Of a DNA stretch of 64,000 bases, positions 1-8,180 are shown piece after piece. The notes under the pieces were generated by a model. It had not been told where the DNA came from. It saw only the letters and a list, made by a program, of their open reading frames with translations, and made no database searches. This DNA comes from Pseudactinotalea suaedae. Its GTDB lineage: Bacteria > Actinomycetota > Actinomycetes > Actinomycetales > Beutenbergiaceae. The stretch covers positions 372,001 to 436,000 of the forward strand of contig NZ_WNXY01000003.1 of assembly GCF_009733815.1 (NCBI RefSeq). The letters are read 5' to 3'. The stretch's first letter is position 1, and every line of letters starts with the position of its first letter. Made by a program: the position numbers and the translations under genes.

Positions 1-1
1 G

Positions 2-910
2 CTCATCTTCATCGCCTGCCACCCGGTCCTCAGCCGCGAGGCACAGCTGGCGCTCACGCTCCGGGTCGTCGCGGGTCTGTCGAGCGACGAGATCGCGCGT
101 GCCTTCCTCATCCCCACCGCCACCGCCCAGGCGAGGATCACCCGGGCGAAGAAGACCCTGACGGCGGCCGGGGTGCGATTCGAGCTCCCACCGCGGGAGG
201 AACGGCCGGCACGGCTCGGGGCCGTGCTCACCGTGCTGTACCTCGTCTTCACCGAAGGTGCCTCCGCATCCACGGGTCGGGAGTGGATCCGGGTCGATCT
301 CGCCCGCGAGGCGATGCGGATGACCCGCGTCCTCGCCCGGCTCGCCGAGGACGCGGCCGAGGTGCACGGCCTGCTCGCGCTGATGGAGCTGACCGCCGCG
401 CGGTTCCCGGCACGCCTGGGTCGCGACGGCCTGCCCGTGCTGCTGGAGGACCAGGACCGACGGCGGTGGGACGTCAGCGCGATCCGGCGAGGTCGGGCGG
501 CGCTCGCCACCGCGCAGCGGACCGGACGCGGCCTCGGCCCCTACGGCGTGCAGGCCGCGATCGCCGAGTGTCACGCGGTGGCACCCTCGGTCGACCAGAC
601 CGACTGGGACCGCGTGGTCCTGCTCTACGACGTGCTGCGCAGGATCGCGCCCTCCCCCGTGGTGGACCTCAACCGTGCGGTGGCGGTGGCGATGCTGCGC
701 GGTCCGGCGGCGGCGCTGGCCGAGGTTGACGCCCTCGCCGATGACGACCGGCTCGCCTCCTCGCACCAGCTGCCCAGCGTGCGCGGCGAGCTGCTGGCAC
801 GGCTCGGCCGCATCGAGGAGGCCCGCACGGCGTTCCGGACCGCACATGAGCGGGCCGCGAACGCCCAGGACCGTGTCATCCTCGAACGCAAGCTCGCCGC
901 CCTGGACTGA
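2..910 (+). CDS. ECF-type RNA polymerase sigma factor (ECF42/SigI-like), 5' truncated by window edge
   Basis: The frame is open from base 2, so the gene starts before the window and the N-terminal sigma-2 region is missing. The visible part begins in sigma region 4: the helix-turn-helix stretch LSSDEIARAFLIPTATAQAR lies near codons 27-46. It is followed by a long C-terminal extension (RLGAVLTVLYLVFTEGAS and a TPR-like helical region up to the stop). That extension is the DUF6596 type typical of ECF42 sigma factors, which in actinobacteria often neighbour YCII-domain (DGPF) proteins. Such a partner would have to lie upstream, outside the window. The gene converges with the APH-type gene 67 bp downstream. 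Family assignment is solid; the regulated genes are unknown. Confidence 0.88.
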   Translation, partial: LIFIACHPVLSREAQLALTLRVVAGLSSDEIARAFLIPTATAQARITRAKKTLTAAGVRFELPPREERPARLGAVLTVLYLVFTEGASASTGREWIRVDLAREAMRMTRVLARLAEDAAEVHGLLALMELTAARFPARLGRDGLPVLLEDQDRRRWDVSAIRRGRAALATAQRTGRGLGPYGVQAAIAECHAVAPSVDQTDWDRVVLLYDVLRRIAPSPVVDLNRAVAVAMLRGPAAALAEVDALADDDRLASSHQLPSVRGELLARLGRIEEARTAFRTAHERAANAQDRVILERKLAALD

Positions 911-977
911 GGGACGCGCGCCCGGAGACGAGCGCCCTGGGCGCTCCGGTGGCATCGAGGTCGGTCGGTCGGAGCCC

Positions 978-1727
978 TCACGCCACCGCTCCGCACCCCT
1001 CGGGCCAGCGCACCAGATCGGCCGTCAGCCGCTCGAGGTACTCGGGGGGTCCGGCCTCGGAGAACCACAGCCAGAGCTCGGCAGCGTGGATCGCGGACCA
1101 CGCGTGCACGAGAGCCAGATCGGCGCCGTAGGCGTCGGCGACGGCCCGCAGCGCCCGAGGATCGTCCCGCGTGGCGCCCCACGCCGCGCGGGACACCTCC
1201 CGCAGCGGGTCGCCGAGGTGTGCCGCTTCCCAGTCGATCACTGCGGTGATCGTGCCGTCGGTGGCCAGGAGGTTCCCGGCGGTCCAGTCCCCGTGGCAGA
1301 ACACAGGCGCATGGGTCGGCGGCGGTACGACCAGCGGCAAGGGGGGACCACCGGCCTCGCGATAGCGCCGGATGATGAGCGCGTCATCCGGAGCCGGCGG
1401 CAAGCCGGGTGGCGGCGGCACCTCGTGAAGTCGACGTAGCAGCGCCGTCGAGGCGCGCAGTCCGTCGAGACGGGCGTCGGCGCTCATGCCGTCCAGTCGC
1501 TCCCCCGGCATCAGGGTCATGAGGATCGTGCCCGGCCGGACCTCGACCAGCCGTGGAACCGGCAGGTCGGTGTGCCGCAGCGCGCGCAGGGCCAGCACCT
1601 CGGTGTCGTGGCGCAGCGGGTCGGCCATCCTCTTCTCGACCACGGCGCCCGCCGGGCTCTCGACCAGGCGGACGCTGCCGACGGCTCCCTGCAACATCCA
1701 GCCATCCTGCCCGGCCCTCGACCGCAC
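978..1727 (-). CDS. Aminoglycoside phosphotransferase-like (APH/choline kinase fold) protein
   Basis: This 249-aa protein has the APH-family catalytic core. FCHGDWTAGN carries the catalytic Asp (about residue 147) and Asn (152), and VIDWEAAHLGDP carries the metal-binding Asp (165). The N-lobe is short; no clear invariant Lys context is recognised beyond the VVEKRMADPL stretch. The family phosphorylates small hydroxylated substrates such as sugars, amino alcohols or drugs. The substrate here is not predictable and resistance should not be assumed. The start is a GTG at 1727; an ATG ten codons later is an alternative. It follows the DUF2809 gene by 36 bp on the same strand and is probably co-transcribed with it. 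Confidence 0.8.
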   Translation of the reverse strand: MRSRAGQDGWMLQGAVGSVRLVESPAGAVVEKRMADPLRHDTEVLALRALRHTDLPVPRLVEVRPGTILMTLMPGERLDGMSADARLDGLRASTALLRRLHEVPPPPGLPPAPDDALIIRRYREAGGPPLPLVVPPPTHAPVFCHGDWTAGNLLATDGTITAVIDWEAAHLGDPLREVSRAAWGATRDDPRALRAVADAYGADLALVHAWSAIHAAELWLWFSEAGPPEYLERLTADLVRWPEGCGAVA

Positions 1728-1763
1728 GACCAGCGGACACCGCCGACGGCGTACCCGACCGGG

Positions 1764-2174
1764 TCAGGCCGCGTCGGCGTGGCTCGCGGGTGCGACCCTC
1801 GAGGGCACCGACAGCGCCAGTACCGCGCCGACACCACCCGCGATCAGCAGCAGCACGTCGACCGGGTCGAAGCTGCTGCCGAGCAGCAGCGCGGCCGGCG
1901 GGAACCGCTCGCTCAGCGCGGCCGGGACGCCGGTCAGCTGAAGGATCTCGACGGCGCAGGCCAGGCCCGTCCCGATCGCGCCCGGGAGCAGCGCACCCCG
2001 GCGTGGGAGCGCGAGCGCCGCCACCGCCACGGCCGCGGCGCCGTACGCGAGGGTGCCCACGCCGTCGGTCCAGGCGAGCTGCCGAAAAGGCTGCACCGCC
2101 AGACCGACGAGCACGACGACCACGAGCACGACGGCGGCTCTCGCCCTGGTGGGTGACCTCACCGGCAGAGCCAA
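1764..2174 (-). CDS. DUF2809 family small membrane protein
   Basis: This 136-aa protein has four predicted membrane segments, starting with ARAAVVLVVVVLVGLAV. It shows the DUF2809 pattern: a GLxxQ-like first segment, a central CAVEILQLTGVP motif (conserved E and Q), and a final LLLGSSFDPVDVLLLIAGG segment. In many relatives the equivalent is LGSxF..xDLxxY..G. Function is unknown; the fold resembles VanZ-type membrane proteins. It is the first gene of a probable two-gene unit with the APH-like kinase and is divergent from the SDR gene 131 bp away. Confidence 0.72.
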   Translation of the reverse strand: MALPVRSPTRARAAVVLVVVVLVGLAVQPFRQLAWTDGVGTLAYGAAAVAVAALALPRRGALLPGAIGTGLACAVEILQLTGVPAALSERFPPAALLLGSSFDPVDVLLLIAGGVGAVLALSVPSRVAPASHADAA

Positions 2175-2305
2175 GCACCGCCGTCGAGCACCGGCTCGCG
2201 GATCCTGCCCGACGCGGCAGATCAGCCCGCGATCTCCACGTCTTCCTCACGAGGTGGCAGGCCGCTCAGGGTGCTCGCTGCGGCACCGACCGTAGGGTGA
2301 GCGCC

Positions 2306-3064
2306 ATGACGCGAGCGCTGATCACGGGGGCCAGCACGGGCCTGGGCGCCGAGTACGCCCGGCAGCTGGCAGCACGGGGTGAGGACCTGGTGCTGGTGGC
2401 GCGGAACGAGGATGCGCTGCGCGCGCTGGCCGCAGAGCTGGGCCGGCACGGCGTCGGGGTCGAGGTGCTGCCGGCCGACCTGCTCGACCCCGACCAGCTG
2501 GCACGGGTCGAGGAGCGGCTCCGCGACCCCGAGGCACCGGTCGACATGCTCGTCAACAACGCCGGCTTCGGGATGAGCCTGGCGTTCCATCGCAACGCCG
2601 TCGAGGACGAGGTGGCACACCTCCGGCTGCACAACGAGGTCCCGCTGCGGCTCATGCACGCGGCGCTCACCGGGATGCTTCAGCGCGGCCACGGACGTCT
2701 CGTCAACATCGCCTCGGTGGCCGCGTTCATCCCGCGGTCGACGTACTCCGCGTGCAAGCGCTGGCTCGTCGACATCAGCCGCTGGATCACCGGCGAGTAC
2801 GGACGCCGCGGTGTCACCGCGACCGCGGTCTGCCCCGGGTACACCCACACCGAGTTCCATGCCCGCCTCGGGCTCGCGGCGGGTCAGGAAGGGGTCCCGG
2901 GCTGGATGTGGCTCGACGCCGCCGACGTCGTCGCCGAGTCGCTGCGCGACATCGACCGCGGCAAGGCGCTGAGCGTTCCCTCCCGGCGCTACCGGGCGAT
3001 CGTGGCGCTGCTCAAGGTGGTCCCGGCCGGGCTGGCGGCGAAGGCGGCCACCCGAGGGAGGTGA
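2306..3064 (+). CDS. SDR family NAD(P)-dependent oxidoreductase
   Basis: This is a classical short-chain dehydrogenase of 252 aa. The Rossmann cofactor motif TGASTGLG is at residues 8-15, the NNAG motif at 84-87, and the catalytic Ser137, Tyr147 and Lys151 (YSACK) are all present. ADLLD near residue 58 is the usual adenine-ring contact. The ATG at 2306 is chosen because the Rossmann strand begins right after it; the longer open frame upstream overlaps the divergent genes. The C-terminal half (PGYTHTEFHARLG) matches the DltE/YqjQ-like SDR group often annotated as ketoacyl-ACP reductase-like. Substrate is unknown. It converges with the AraC gene. Confidence 0.87.
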   Translation: MTRALITGASTGLGAEYARQLAARGEDLVLVARNEDALRALAAELGRHGVGVEVLPADLLDPDQLARVEERLRDPEAPVDMLVNNAGFGMSLAFHRNAVEDEVAHLRLHNEVPLRLMHAALTGMLQRGHGRLVNIASVAAFIPRSTYSACKRWLVDISRWITGEYGRRGVTATAVCPGYTHTEFHARLGLAAGQEGVPGWMWLDAADVVAESLRDIDRGKALSVPSRRYRAIVALLKVVPAGLAAKAATRGR

Positions 3065-3113
3065 CGACCCGGTGAGCACGGACCGCCCGAGGGCGTCCGG
3101 CCCCGCGGCCTGA

Positions 3114-4049
3114 TCAGCGGCGGGCGGCCCCGGCGGGCGGCCGCGATCCTGTGCCGCGCAGCGTGCGGGACTCGGCGCGGAACTGGCGCGGGGACACCCC
3201 CATCAGACGACGGAAGGTCCGGCCGAAGTTGGACAGGTCGTTGAACCCGCTGAGCCGGGAGATCTCGACGATCGAGGTCCCGGTGCTCTGCAGCAGGCCG
3301 ATGGCGTAGCGGATCCGCACCCGCGCGATGTACTCACCTGTGGAGTAGCCGACCACCTTGGTGAACCGCGACGAGAAGTAGGTCCGCTCGAGCTGGGCGC
3401 GCTCGGCGAGCGCCGCGAGGGTGTGCGACTCGCGGTAGTGGTGGTCGAGCCACTCCCGGACGGCGATGACCCGCTGGTCCGAGGGTGAGGTCGAGTTCGT
3501 CGTCTTGATCAGGCCGCGACCGATGACCGCGTGCGCGCATGTCACCAGGAGCGCGGTCCGCAGCGCGGCCAGCAGGTCGAGGCTTCGCGAGCTCTCGGTC
3601 TCCTGCACGAGCAGGTCGAGGAGAAGCTCGAACCTGTCGGAGGTGTGGAGCTCGAGCTGGGCGAAGTCGGTCGTGAGGACGCCCGGCGCCGAGGGCAGCG
3701 GGATCAGCGCGGCGAGTGCCTGGTCGTGCGGCGGCCGCAGGATCGGCAGCGGGTGCAGGTCCGGGTCGATGAAGACGTTGACGACCTCGAGCCCGCCCTC
3801 GTCGGTGAGGAGGCTGTGGGTCTGCCCGGTCACCGTGACCGCGACCGAGGGCGCGACGATCTCGTGCGTCTCCTCCCCCATCTGGTGCAGGCCGCGGCCC
3901 GACAGCACGAACGTCAGCAGCACGACGTCGAGCTGGTGCGGACTGAACGCCTCGCTCACGAACCGTGGATACCGCTCGGCGGCGACGCCAACCTGGCGCA
4001 GGGTGGGGAACCGCTCACGCAGCCGCTCGGCCGGTGCTGGCGTCGTCAT
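3114..4049 (-). CDS. AraC family transcriptional regulator
   Basis: This 311-aa protein has an N-terminal cupin-like effector domain (about residues 30-170) and a C-terminal double helix-turn-helix AraC domain (about 205-300). The DNA-binding part shows LAALAERAQLERTYFSSRF for HTH1 and IVEISRLSGFNDLSNFGRTF for HTH2, ending in the family hallmark GVSPRQFR. The ATG at 4049 (MTTPAPAERLRERF) is preferred over an in-frame start 46 codons upstream, whose extra residues are Arg-rich and look non-coding. It is divergent from the cytochrome P450 gene across a 250-bp region, so control of the P450 is a natural guess but is not shown by the sequence. Confidence 0.85.
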   Translation of the reverse strand: MTTPAPAERLRERFPTLRQVGVAAERYPRFVSEAFSPHQLDVVLLTFVLSGRGLHQMGEETHEIVAPSVAVTVTGQTHSLLTDEGGLEVVNVFIDPDLHPLPILRPPHDQALAALIPLPSAPGVLTTDFAQLELHTSDRFELLLDLLVQETESSRSLDLLAALRTALLVTCAHAVIGRGLIKTTNSTSPSDQRVIAVREWLDHHYRESHTLAALAERAQLERTYFSSRFTKVVGYSTGEYIARVRIRYAIGLLQSTGTSIVEISRLSGFNDLSNFGRTFRRLMGVSPRQFRAESRTLRGTGSRPPAGAARR

Positions 4050-4299
4050 GCCCGCCGTCCTCGCTCTCCGCCTCGCCGGCACGGGTCCTACACACAGTTT
4101 CGACGACGCCCGGCCCAACATCCTCGCGCAACGGCACAACATCATCCGTGAATAGCGAGCATAGAACGCATATCGTGGTGGTGGCATGTGAACGGCGACG
4201 ACGGAGTGGCGGCATGGGCGATATCGACGGCGGCGCAGGCGCGGCCGCAGAGCGGTGCGCGCTCACCCCTGGGCGCCCGACGCTGGAAGCGGTGGCGCG
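4050..4299. promoter_or_regulatory. Divergent intergenic region between araC-type gene and P450
   Basis: This 250-bp non-coding stretch separates the two divergent starts. It includes a locally AT-richer segment around 4125-4190 (for example the runs near CATCATCCGTGAATAGCGAG and CGCATATCGTGG), so it probably holds both promoters and the AraC-protein site. I could not find a convincing operator repeat or a good -35/-10 pair. Confidence 0.4.
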
Positions 4300-5499
4300 A
4301 TGAGCGGGTGCCCGCTCGGGCACGGCTCGAGCACGCTCCCGGCCGACTCGATGCCCACGCGACCCTCCCCGCAGCTCCGCCGGTGGCGGCAGGAGGCCCC
4401 GCTCGTTCCGCTGAGCTACCGCGACGGCCACGAGGGCCTGATGGTCACCCGCTACGACGAGGCCAAGGCGGTGCTGGGCGATCCGCGCTTCAGCCAGCAG
4501 CCGCAGCGGATGCCGCGCAGCGACGCGGAGATCGAGGAAGGTGTGCCACCGGGACCGCTGGACGAGGCCGGTGTGCTCGCCACCGACAGCACCAACATCC
4601 TCGGCCTCGACGGCGCGGCGCACCTCCGCCTGCGCCGTGCGGTCACGCGGCGGTTCTCGGCGCGCGCATCCCGGCTGCGACGGCCCGCCGTCGCCGCGAT
4701 CGTCGCCGACCAGCTCGAGGTGCTGATCGACGCCGGGCCCGGAGCCGACCTGCTGGCCCTGTACGCCGAACCGATCTCGATCCGGGTCCACGCGCTCGTG
4801 CTGGGCGTGGCCGACCACCTGCTCGAGCGCTACGCGCGGGACTACGTGCACGGCGCGCCACGTCAGCAGCAGCACGACCTGCTGCGGGAGGCGATCGACC
4901 ACCGCAGGGAGACACCGGGTGAGGACGTGATCAGCGACCTGCTCGCCGACGACGACCTCTCGGACGTCGAGGTCGAGGGACTCCTGCACATGCTGAGCAT
5001 GTCCGGCCGCGACACGATCGCCTACATGATCTCGACCGGCACCGTCGCCCTGCTCGACGAGCCCGGACAGTACCGCCTGCTCGTGGAGGATCCGGAGCGG
5101 GTGCCTGCGGCGGTCGAGGAGATCGTGCGGTTCTGCACCATGTTCGTGACGCTCTTCCCGCGCACGGCCACCGAGCCGATCACGATCGGCGACGTCCTCG
5201 TCGAGGAGGGGACGACCGTCTCGGTGTCGGCGGTCTCGGCCAACCGTGACGAGCGTCGGTTCGAGGACCCGGACAGGATCGACGTCCTCCGGGACGCGCG
5301 CGGGCACCTCGCCTTCGGTGACGGACCGCACGGCTGCGTCGGTCAGCAGCTCGCGCGCGTCGAGCTCGACGAGGCGTTCCGCGCCCTGGTGACGCGGCTG
5401 CCCGGACTGCGGCTCGTCTCGACCGAGCAGCACCAGCCCGGCCCGCTGGCGCACCCGGTCGCCACCTACGCCGCGCGGCCGGTGATCGTCAGCTGGTGA
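4300..5499 (+). CDS. Cytochrome P450
   Basis: This is a soluble bacterial class I-type P450 of 399 aa. The heme-ligand loop FGDGPHGCVG is at residues 339-348 with Cys346 as the thiolate. The I-helix oxygen-activation motif is SGRDTI (235-240), and the K-helix ExxR is EIVR (274-277). The C-helix region HLRLRRAVTRRF (about 108-119) is also typical. No membrane anchor is present. The ATG at 4300 places the ORF start at MSGCPLGHG, typical of actinobacterial P450s. No ferredoxin or ferredoxin reductase gene is adjacent, so electrons must come from partners elsewhere. Reaction and substrate are unknown. An AraC regulator lies divergently upstream. Confidence 0.93.
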   Translation: MSGCPLGHGSSTLPADSMPTRPSPQLRRWRQEAPLVPLSYRDGHEGLMVTRYDEAKAVLGDPRFSQQPQRMPRSDAEIEEGVPPGPLDEAGVLATDSTNILGLDGAAHLRLRRAVTRRFSARASRLRRPAVAAIVADQLEVLIDAGPGADLLALYAEPISIRVHALVLGVADHLLERYARDYVHGAPRQQQHDLLREAIDHRRETPGEDVISDLLADDDLSDVEVEGLLHMLSMSGRDTIAYMISTGTVALLDEPGQYRLLVEDPERVPAAVEEIVRFCTMFVTLFPRTATEPITIGDVLVEEGTTVSVSAVSANRDERRFEDPDRIDVLRDARGHLAFGDGPHGCVGQQLARVELDEAFRALVTRLPGLRLVSTEQHQPGPLAHPVATYAARPVIVSW

Positions 5500-5572
5500 C
5501 ACCCACCGGCCCGCTCGACGCCACCGGCCCGCCCAACCAGACGAGCACGCGAGGCGTTCCCAGCGCCGCGGC

Positions 5573-6922
5573 TCAGGGCGTGGTGGGCTCCGCAGCCTCG
5601 CGCCTGGTCCGGACGCGCGCGAGGAGGAACACGATCGTGCCCAGCACCACGTAACCACCGCCGATCGCCCACACGATCGGTTCCTGCTGCGTGAGCAGGG
5701 CGATGCTCACCACGAGCGCGACCACCGAGACCACGCGCGGGACCGTGACGTGCGGGTGCTCGACCTTGTCCTTCTTCAGCACGAGCACCGAGATGTTCGC
5801 GGAGATGAACACCAGCACGAGCAGCAGCACCGTCGTGGAGGCCAGCACGCTCACGTCGCCGACGAAGCTCATCCCCATGGTCAGCAGCCCGACGGCGAGG
5901 ATGGCCACCCAGGGTGTGCGGCGCGTGCGCAGCACCCGACCGAAGGACCGCGGCAGCAGCCCGGCCTCAGCGAGGCCGTAGGTGGCCCGGCTGGCCATCA
6001 CCGTGAACAGCAGCGCCCCGTTGGCGATCGCGACCAGCGCCACGATCGAGAACAGCAACGACGGCACCCCCACCCCGGAGCCCTCGACGACGTTGAGCAA
6101 CGGCCGCGTCTCCCCGGAGGTCAGCTGCTCGGGGGTGACGACCATCGAGGCGCCCAGCGCGATGAGCAGGTAGACGACGCCGGCCGTGATGATCGCTCCG
6201 AACAGGGCCCGGGGATAGGAGCGCGTGGGGTTCGTGACCTCCTCCGCCATGTTGGCGGCGGCCTCGAAGCCGAGGAAGGAGAAGAAGGCGATGATCGTCG
6301 CCGCGAACACCCCCTCGAGCGGAGGCACCTCGGCCGCGAACTCCAGGACCCGCCCCGGATCACCGCGTCCCGCGCCGATCGCGATCGCGGCCACGGTGAT
6401 GACCAGCATCAGACCGGAGACCTCGATCACCGTCATCACGACGTTGGCGCTCAGGGACTCCTTGACGCCGCGCAGGTTGATGAGGATCAGCACGGCGATG
6501 AACCCCAGGGTCACGGGCACCGCGGGCAGCCGAACGATCTCGCTGAGGTACTCCCCCGCGAAGGCGTTGGCCAGCGATGCCGCCGTCGTGATGCCCGAGG
6601 ACAGCATGAGGAACCCGACGATGAAGGTGACGTACGGCAGCTTGAAGGCACGTTCGGCGTAGCGGGCGGCGCCGCCCGCGTGCGGATACTTGGTGATCAG
6701 CTCGGCATAGGTGCCGGCCGTCAGCAGCGCCAGCACCAGCGCCAGGATCAGCGGCACCCAGAGCGCCCCGCCCACGTTCTCGCTCAGGTCCCCGACCAGG
6801 GTGTAGATCCCGGCACCGAGGGTGTCCCCCACGATGAAGAAGAACAGCAGCAGCGTCCCGACGGTCCGCTTGAGCTTGGTACCGGAGGTGCCGGGAGTGC
6901 CCTCAAGCGTCGTCTGCGCCAT
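5573..6922 (-). CDS. APC superfamily amino acid/polyamine permease
   Basis: This 449-aa integral membrane protein has about twelve hydrophobic segments. The first carries the APC signature region IVGDTLGAGIYTLVGDLSEN with the unwound Gly-rich substrate-binding stretch (around residues 30-50). FSFLGFEAAANMAEEVTNP (about 215-233) is the conserved TM6 and following loop of amino acid permeases. It acts at the cytoplasmic membrane as a secondary transporter, probably of an amino acid or amine. No metabolic gene next to it points to a substrate. The ATG start is supported by a short polar N-terminus before TM1. It converges with the P450 gene. Confidence 0.87.
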   Translation of the reverse strand: MAQTTLEGTPGTSGTKLKRTVGTLLLFFFIVGDTLGAGIYTLVGDLSENVGGALWVPLILALVLALLTAGTYAELITKYPHAGGAARYAERAFKLPYVTFIVGFLMLSSGITTAASLANAFAGEYLSEIVRLPAVPVTLGFIAVLILINLRGVKESLSANVVMTVIEVSGLMLVITVAAIAIGAGRGDPGRVLEFAAEVPPLEGVFAATIIAFFSFLGFEAAANMAEEVTNPTRSYPRALFGAIITAGVVYLLIALGASMVVTPEQLTSGETRPLLNVVEGSGVGVPSLLFSIVALVAIANGALLFTVMASRATYGLAEAGLLPRSFGRVLRTRRTPWVAILAVGLLTMGMSFVGDVSVLASTTVLLLVLVFISANISVLVLKKDKVEHPHVTVPRVVSVVALVVSIALLTQQEPIVWAIGGGYVVLGTIVFLLARVRTRREAAEPTTP

Positions 6923-7181
6923 GACGACCCCCTCGCACGATGTCGGTGAGGACCGCGGGCGGCGGATCGGCTGCGTGGTCGGCTCGGGTCATCTGCTGGC
7001 TCCGATCTTCACAACGGGTTGGGGCGACCTACCAGGTGCAGGGACGTCGGCGGCCCCCCCGGGCAGCCGAAGGCCGAGCACCTGACCGACCGAGGGTCGA
7101 AACCTCCCCGGCCCGGCGCCCAGTACCCCCGGAGACCAGTAAGCACACCCAGCGCCCGACCCGAGCCGGGCCCGGGGCGCC
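6923..7181. other. Intergenic region upstream of the APC permease
   Basis: This 259-bp stretch lies between the permease start and the 3' end of the CDF gene, both on the minus strand. It is GC-rich with an homopolymeric C run near 7053. It should hold the permease promoter, but I see no clear promoter hexamers, operator or terminator, and no credible small ORF. Confidence 0.35.
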
Positions 7182-8180
7182 TCAGTCGGCGTCGTGAGGT
7201 CCGGTCGAGCTCCGCTCGGGCGCCGTCAGGGCTTCCGGGATCTCGTCCACGACGGTGACGACGACGTCCTCCAGCTTCCAGTCCAGCGCAGCCACCTCCT
7301 CGCGCAGGCCGGTGAGGTCCTCCACGTCGACGGCGTCGACGCCGGGAACAATGAACACCTCGGCGTGGAACACGTGCCCCTCGTCGCGGATGCGTGACCG
7401 GTTCTGGTCCACCCAGGCGTGCCGGGCGACCGCGTCGTCCACCTCCTGCACGAGCGGGTGCGGGTCGTTGCCGTCATAGGTCTGGGCGCGCTCGTCCATC
7501 AGGGCGCCCGCCGCCACGCGCATGTTGGTCACGCCGTCACGCAGGATGCTCACCGAGATGAACAGTGCAGCGGCGGAGTCGGCCCACCAGATCCCGGCCC
7601 CGATGCCGAGCACGCCGACGATGCTTCCGGCCGCCGTCATCCAGTCGGCCTTGTTCATGTCCGCGTCCGCGTAGAGCACCCGGTCGTGCAGCGCTCGCGC
7701 GAGCGGCATCTTCGCCCGCCCCAGCAGCACCGGAGGGATGCCGGTGTAGACCATCGCCGCCACCATCAGCCACCCCGACCACACCTCGTGCCCGAGCACC
7801 ACCACCAGGCCGACCGGTGGGTGCTCCTGCATCAGCAGCCCGGATGCGGAGTCGAACACCAGGAACAGTCCCATCGCCAGCAGGGCGACCGCTGACGCCA
7901 GGTGCCCGACCCCGACCGCGCGGTGATAGCCGTAGGGGTGGCGAGCCGACGGGCGGCGCCGCGTCAGGCGCACAGCCGCCAGGAATGCGATGGGCGGGAT
8001 GAGCGAGAGCAGGTCCTCGGCCCATGCCGCCTGCATGGCCTGCGAGCTGCCCATCACGAGATAGACGACGGTGACGGCGCTCGCCAGGAAGGCCAGGCTG
8101 ATCCACTCGAGCCGCACGGCCCGGCGCACCATCGCCTCGATCTCCTCCGGCAGCTCGGTCCTGCCGAACCGGCGGGTCAT
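7182..8180 (-). CDS. Cation diffusion facilitator (CDF) family transporter
   Basis: This 332-aa protein has about five to six N-terminal membrane helices and a C-terminal cytoplasmic ferredoxin-like CDF domain (about residues 225-315, including VFHAEVFIVPGVDAVDVEDL). The HPYGYHRAVGVGHL loop is a CDF hallmark. The intramembrane metal site is atypical. TM2 reads AEDLLSL, and TM5 reads ADMNKADW in place of the common HxxxD/DxxxD pairs, leaving one Asp from each pair plus neighbours. The exported metal is therefore not predictable. Its start overlaps the stop of the upstream solute-binding lipoprotein by 4 bp (8177-8180), so the two are translationally coupled. Confidence 0.85.
   Translation of the reverse strand: MTRRFGRTELPEEIEAMVRRAVRLEWISLAFLASAVTVVYLVMGSSQAMQAAWAEDLLSLIPPIAFLAAVRLTRRRPSARHPYGYHRAVGVGHLASAVALLAMGLFLVFDSASGLLMQEHPPVGLVVVLGHEVWSGWLMVAAMVYTGIPPVLLGRAKMPLARALHDRVLYADADMNKADWMTAAGSIVGVLGIGAGIWWADSAAALFISVSILRDGVTNMRVAAGALMDERAQTYDGNDPHPLVQEVDDAVARHAWVDQNRSRIRDEGHVFHAEVFIVPGVDAVDVEDLTGLREEVAALDWKLEDVVVTVVDEIPEALTAPERSSTGPHDAD

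Noticed and set aside
5503-5533. Direct repeat CCACCGGCCCGC between the P450 and APC genes
   Set aside because: Very short, GC-only and easily explained by base composition.
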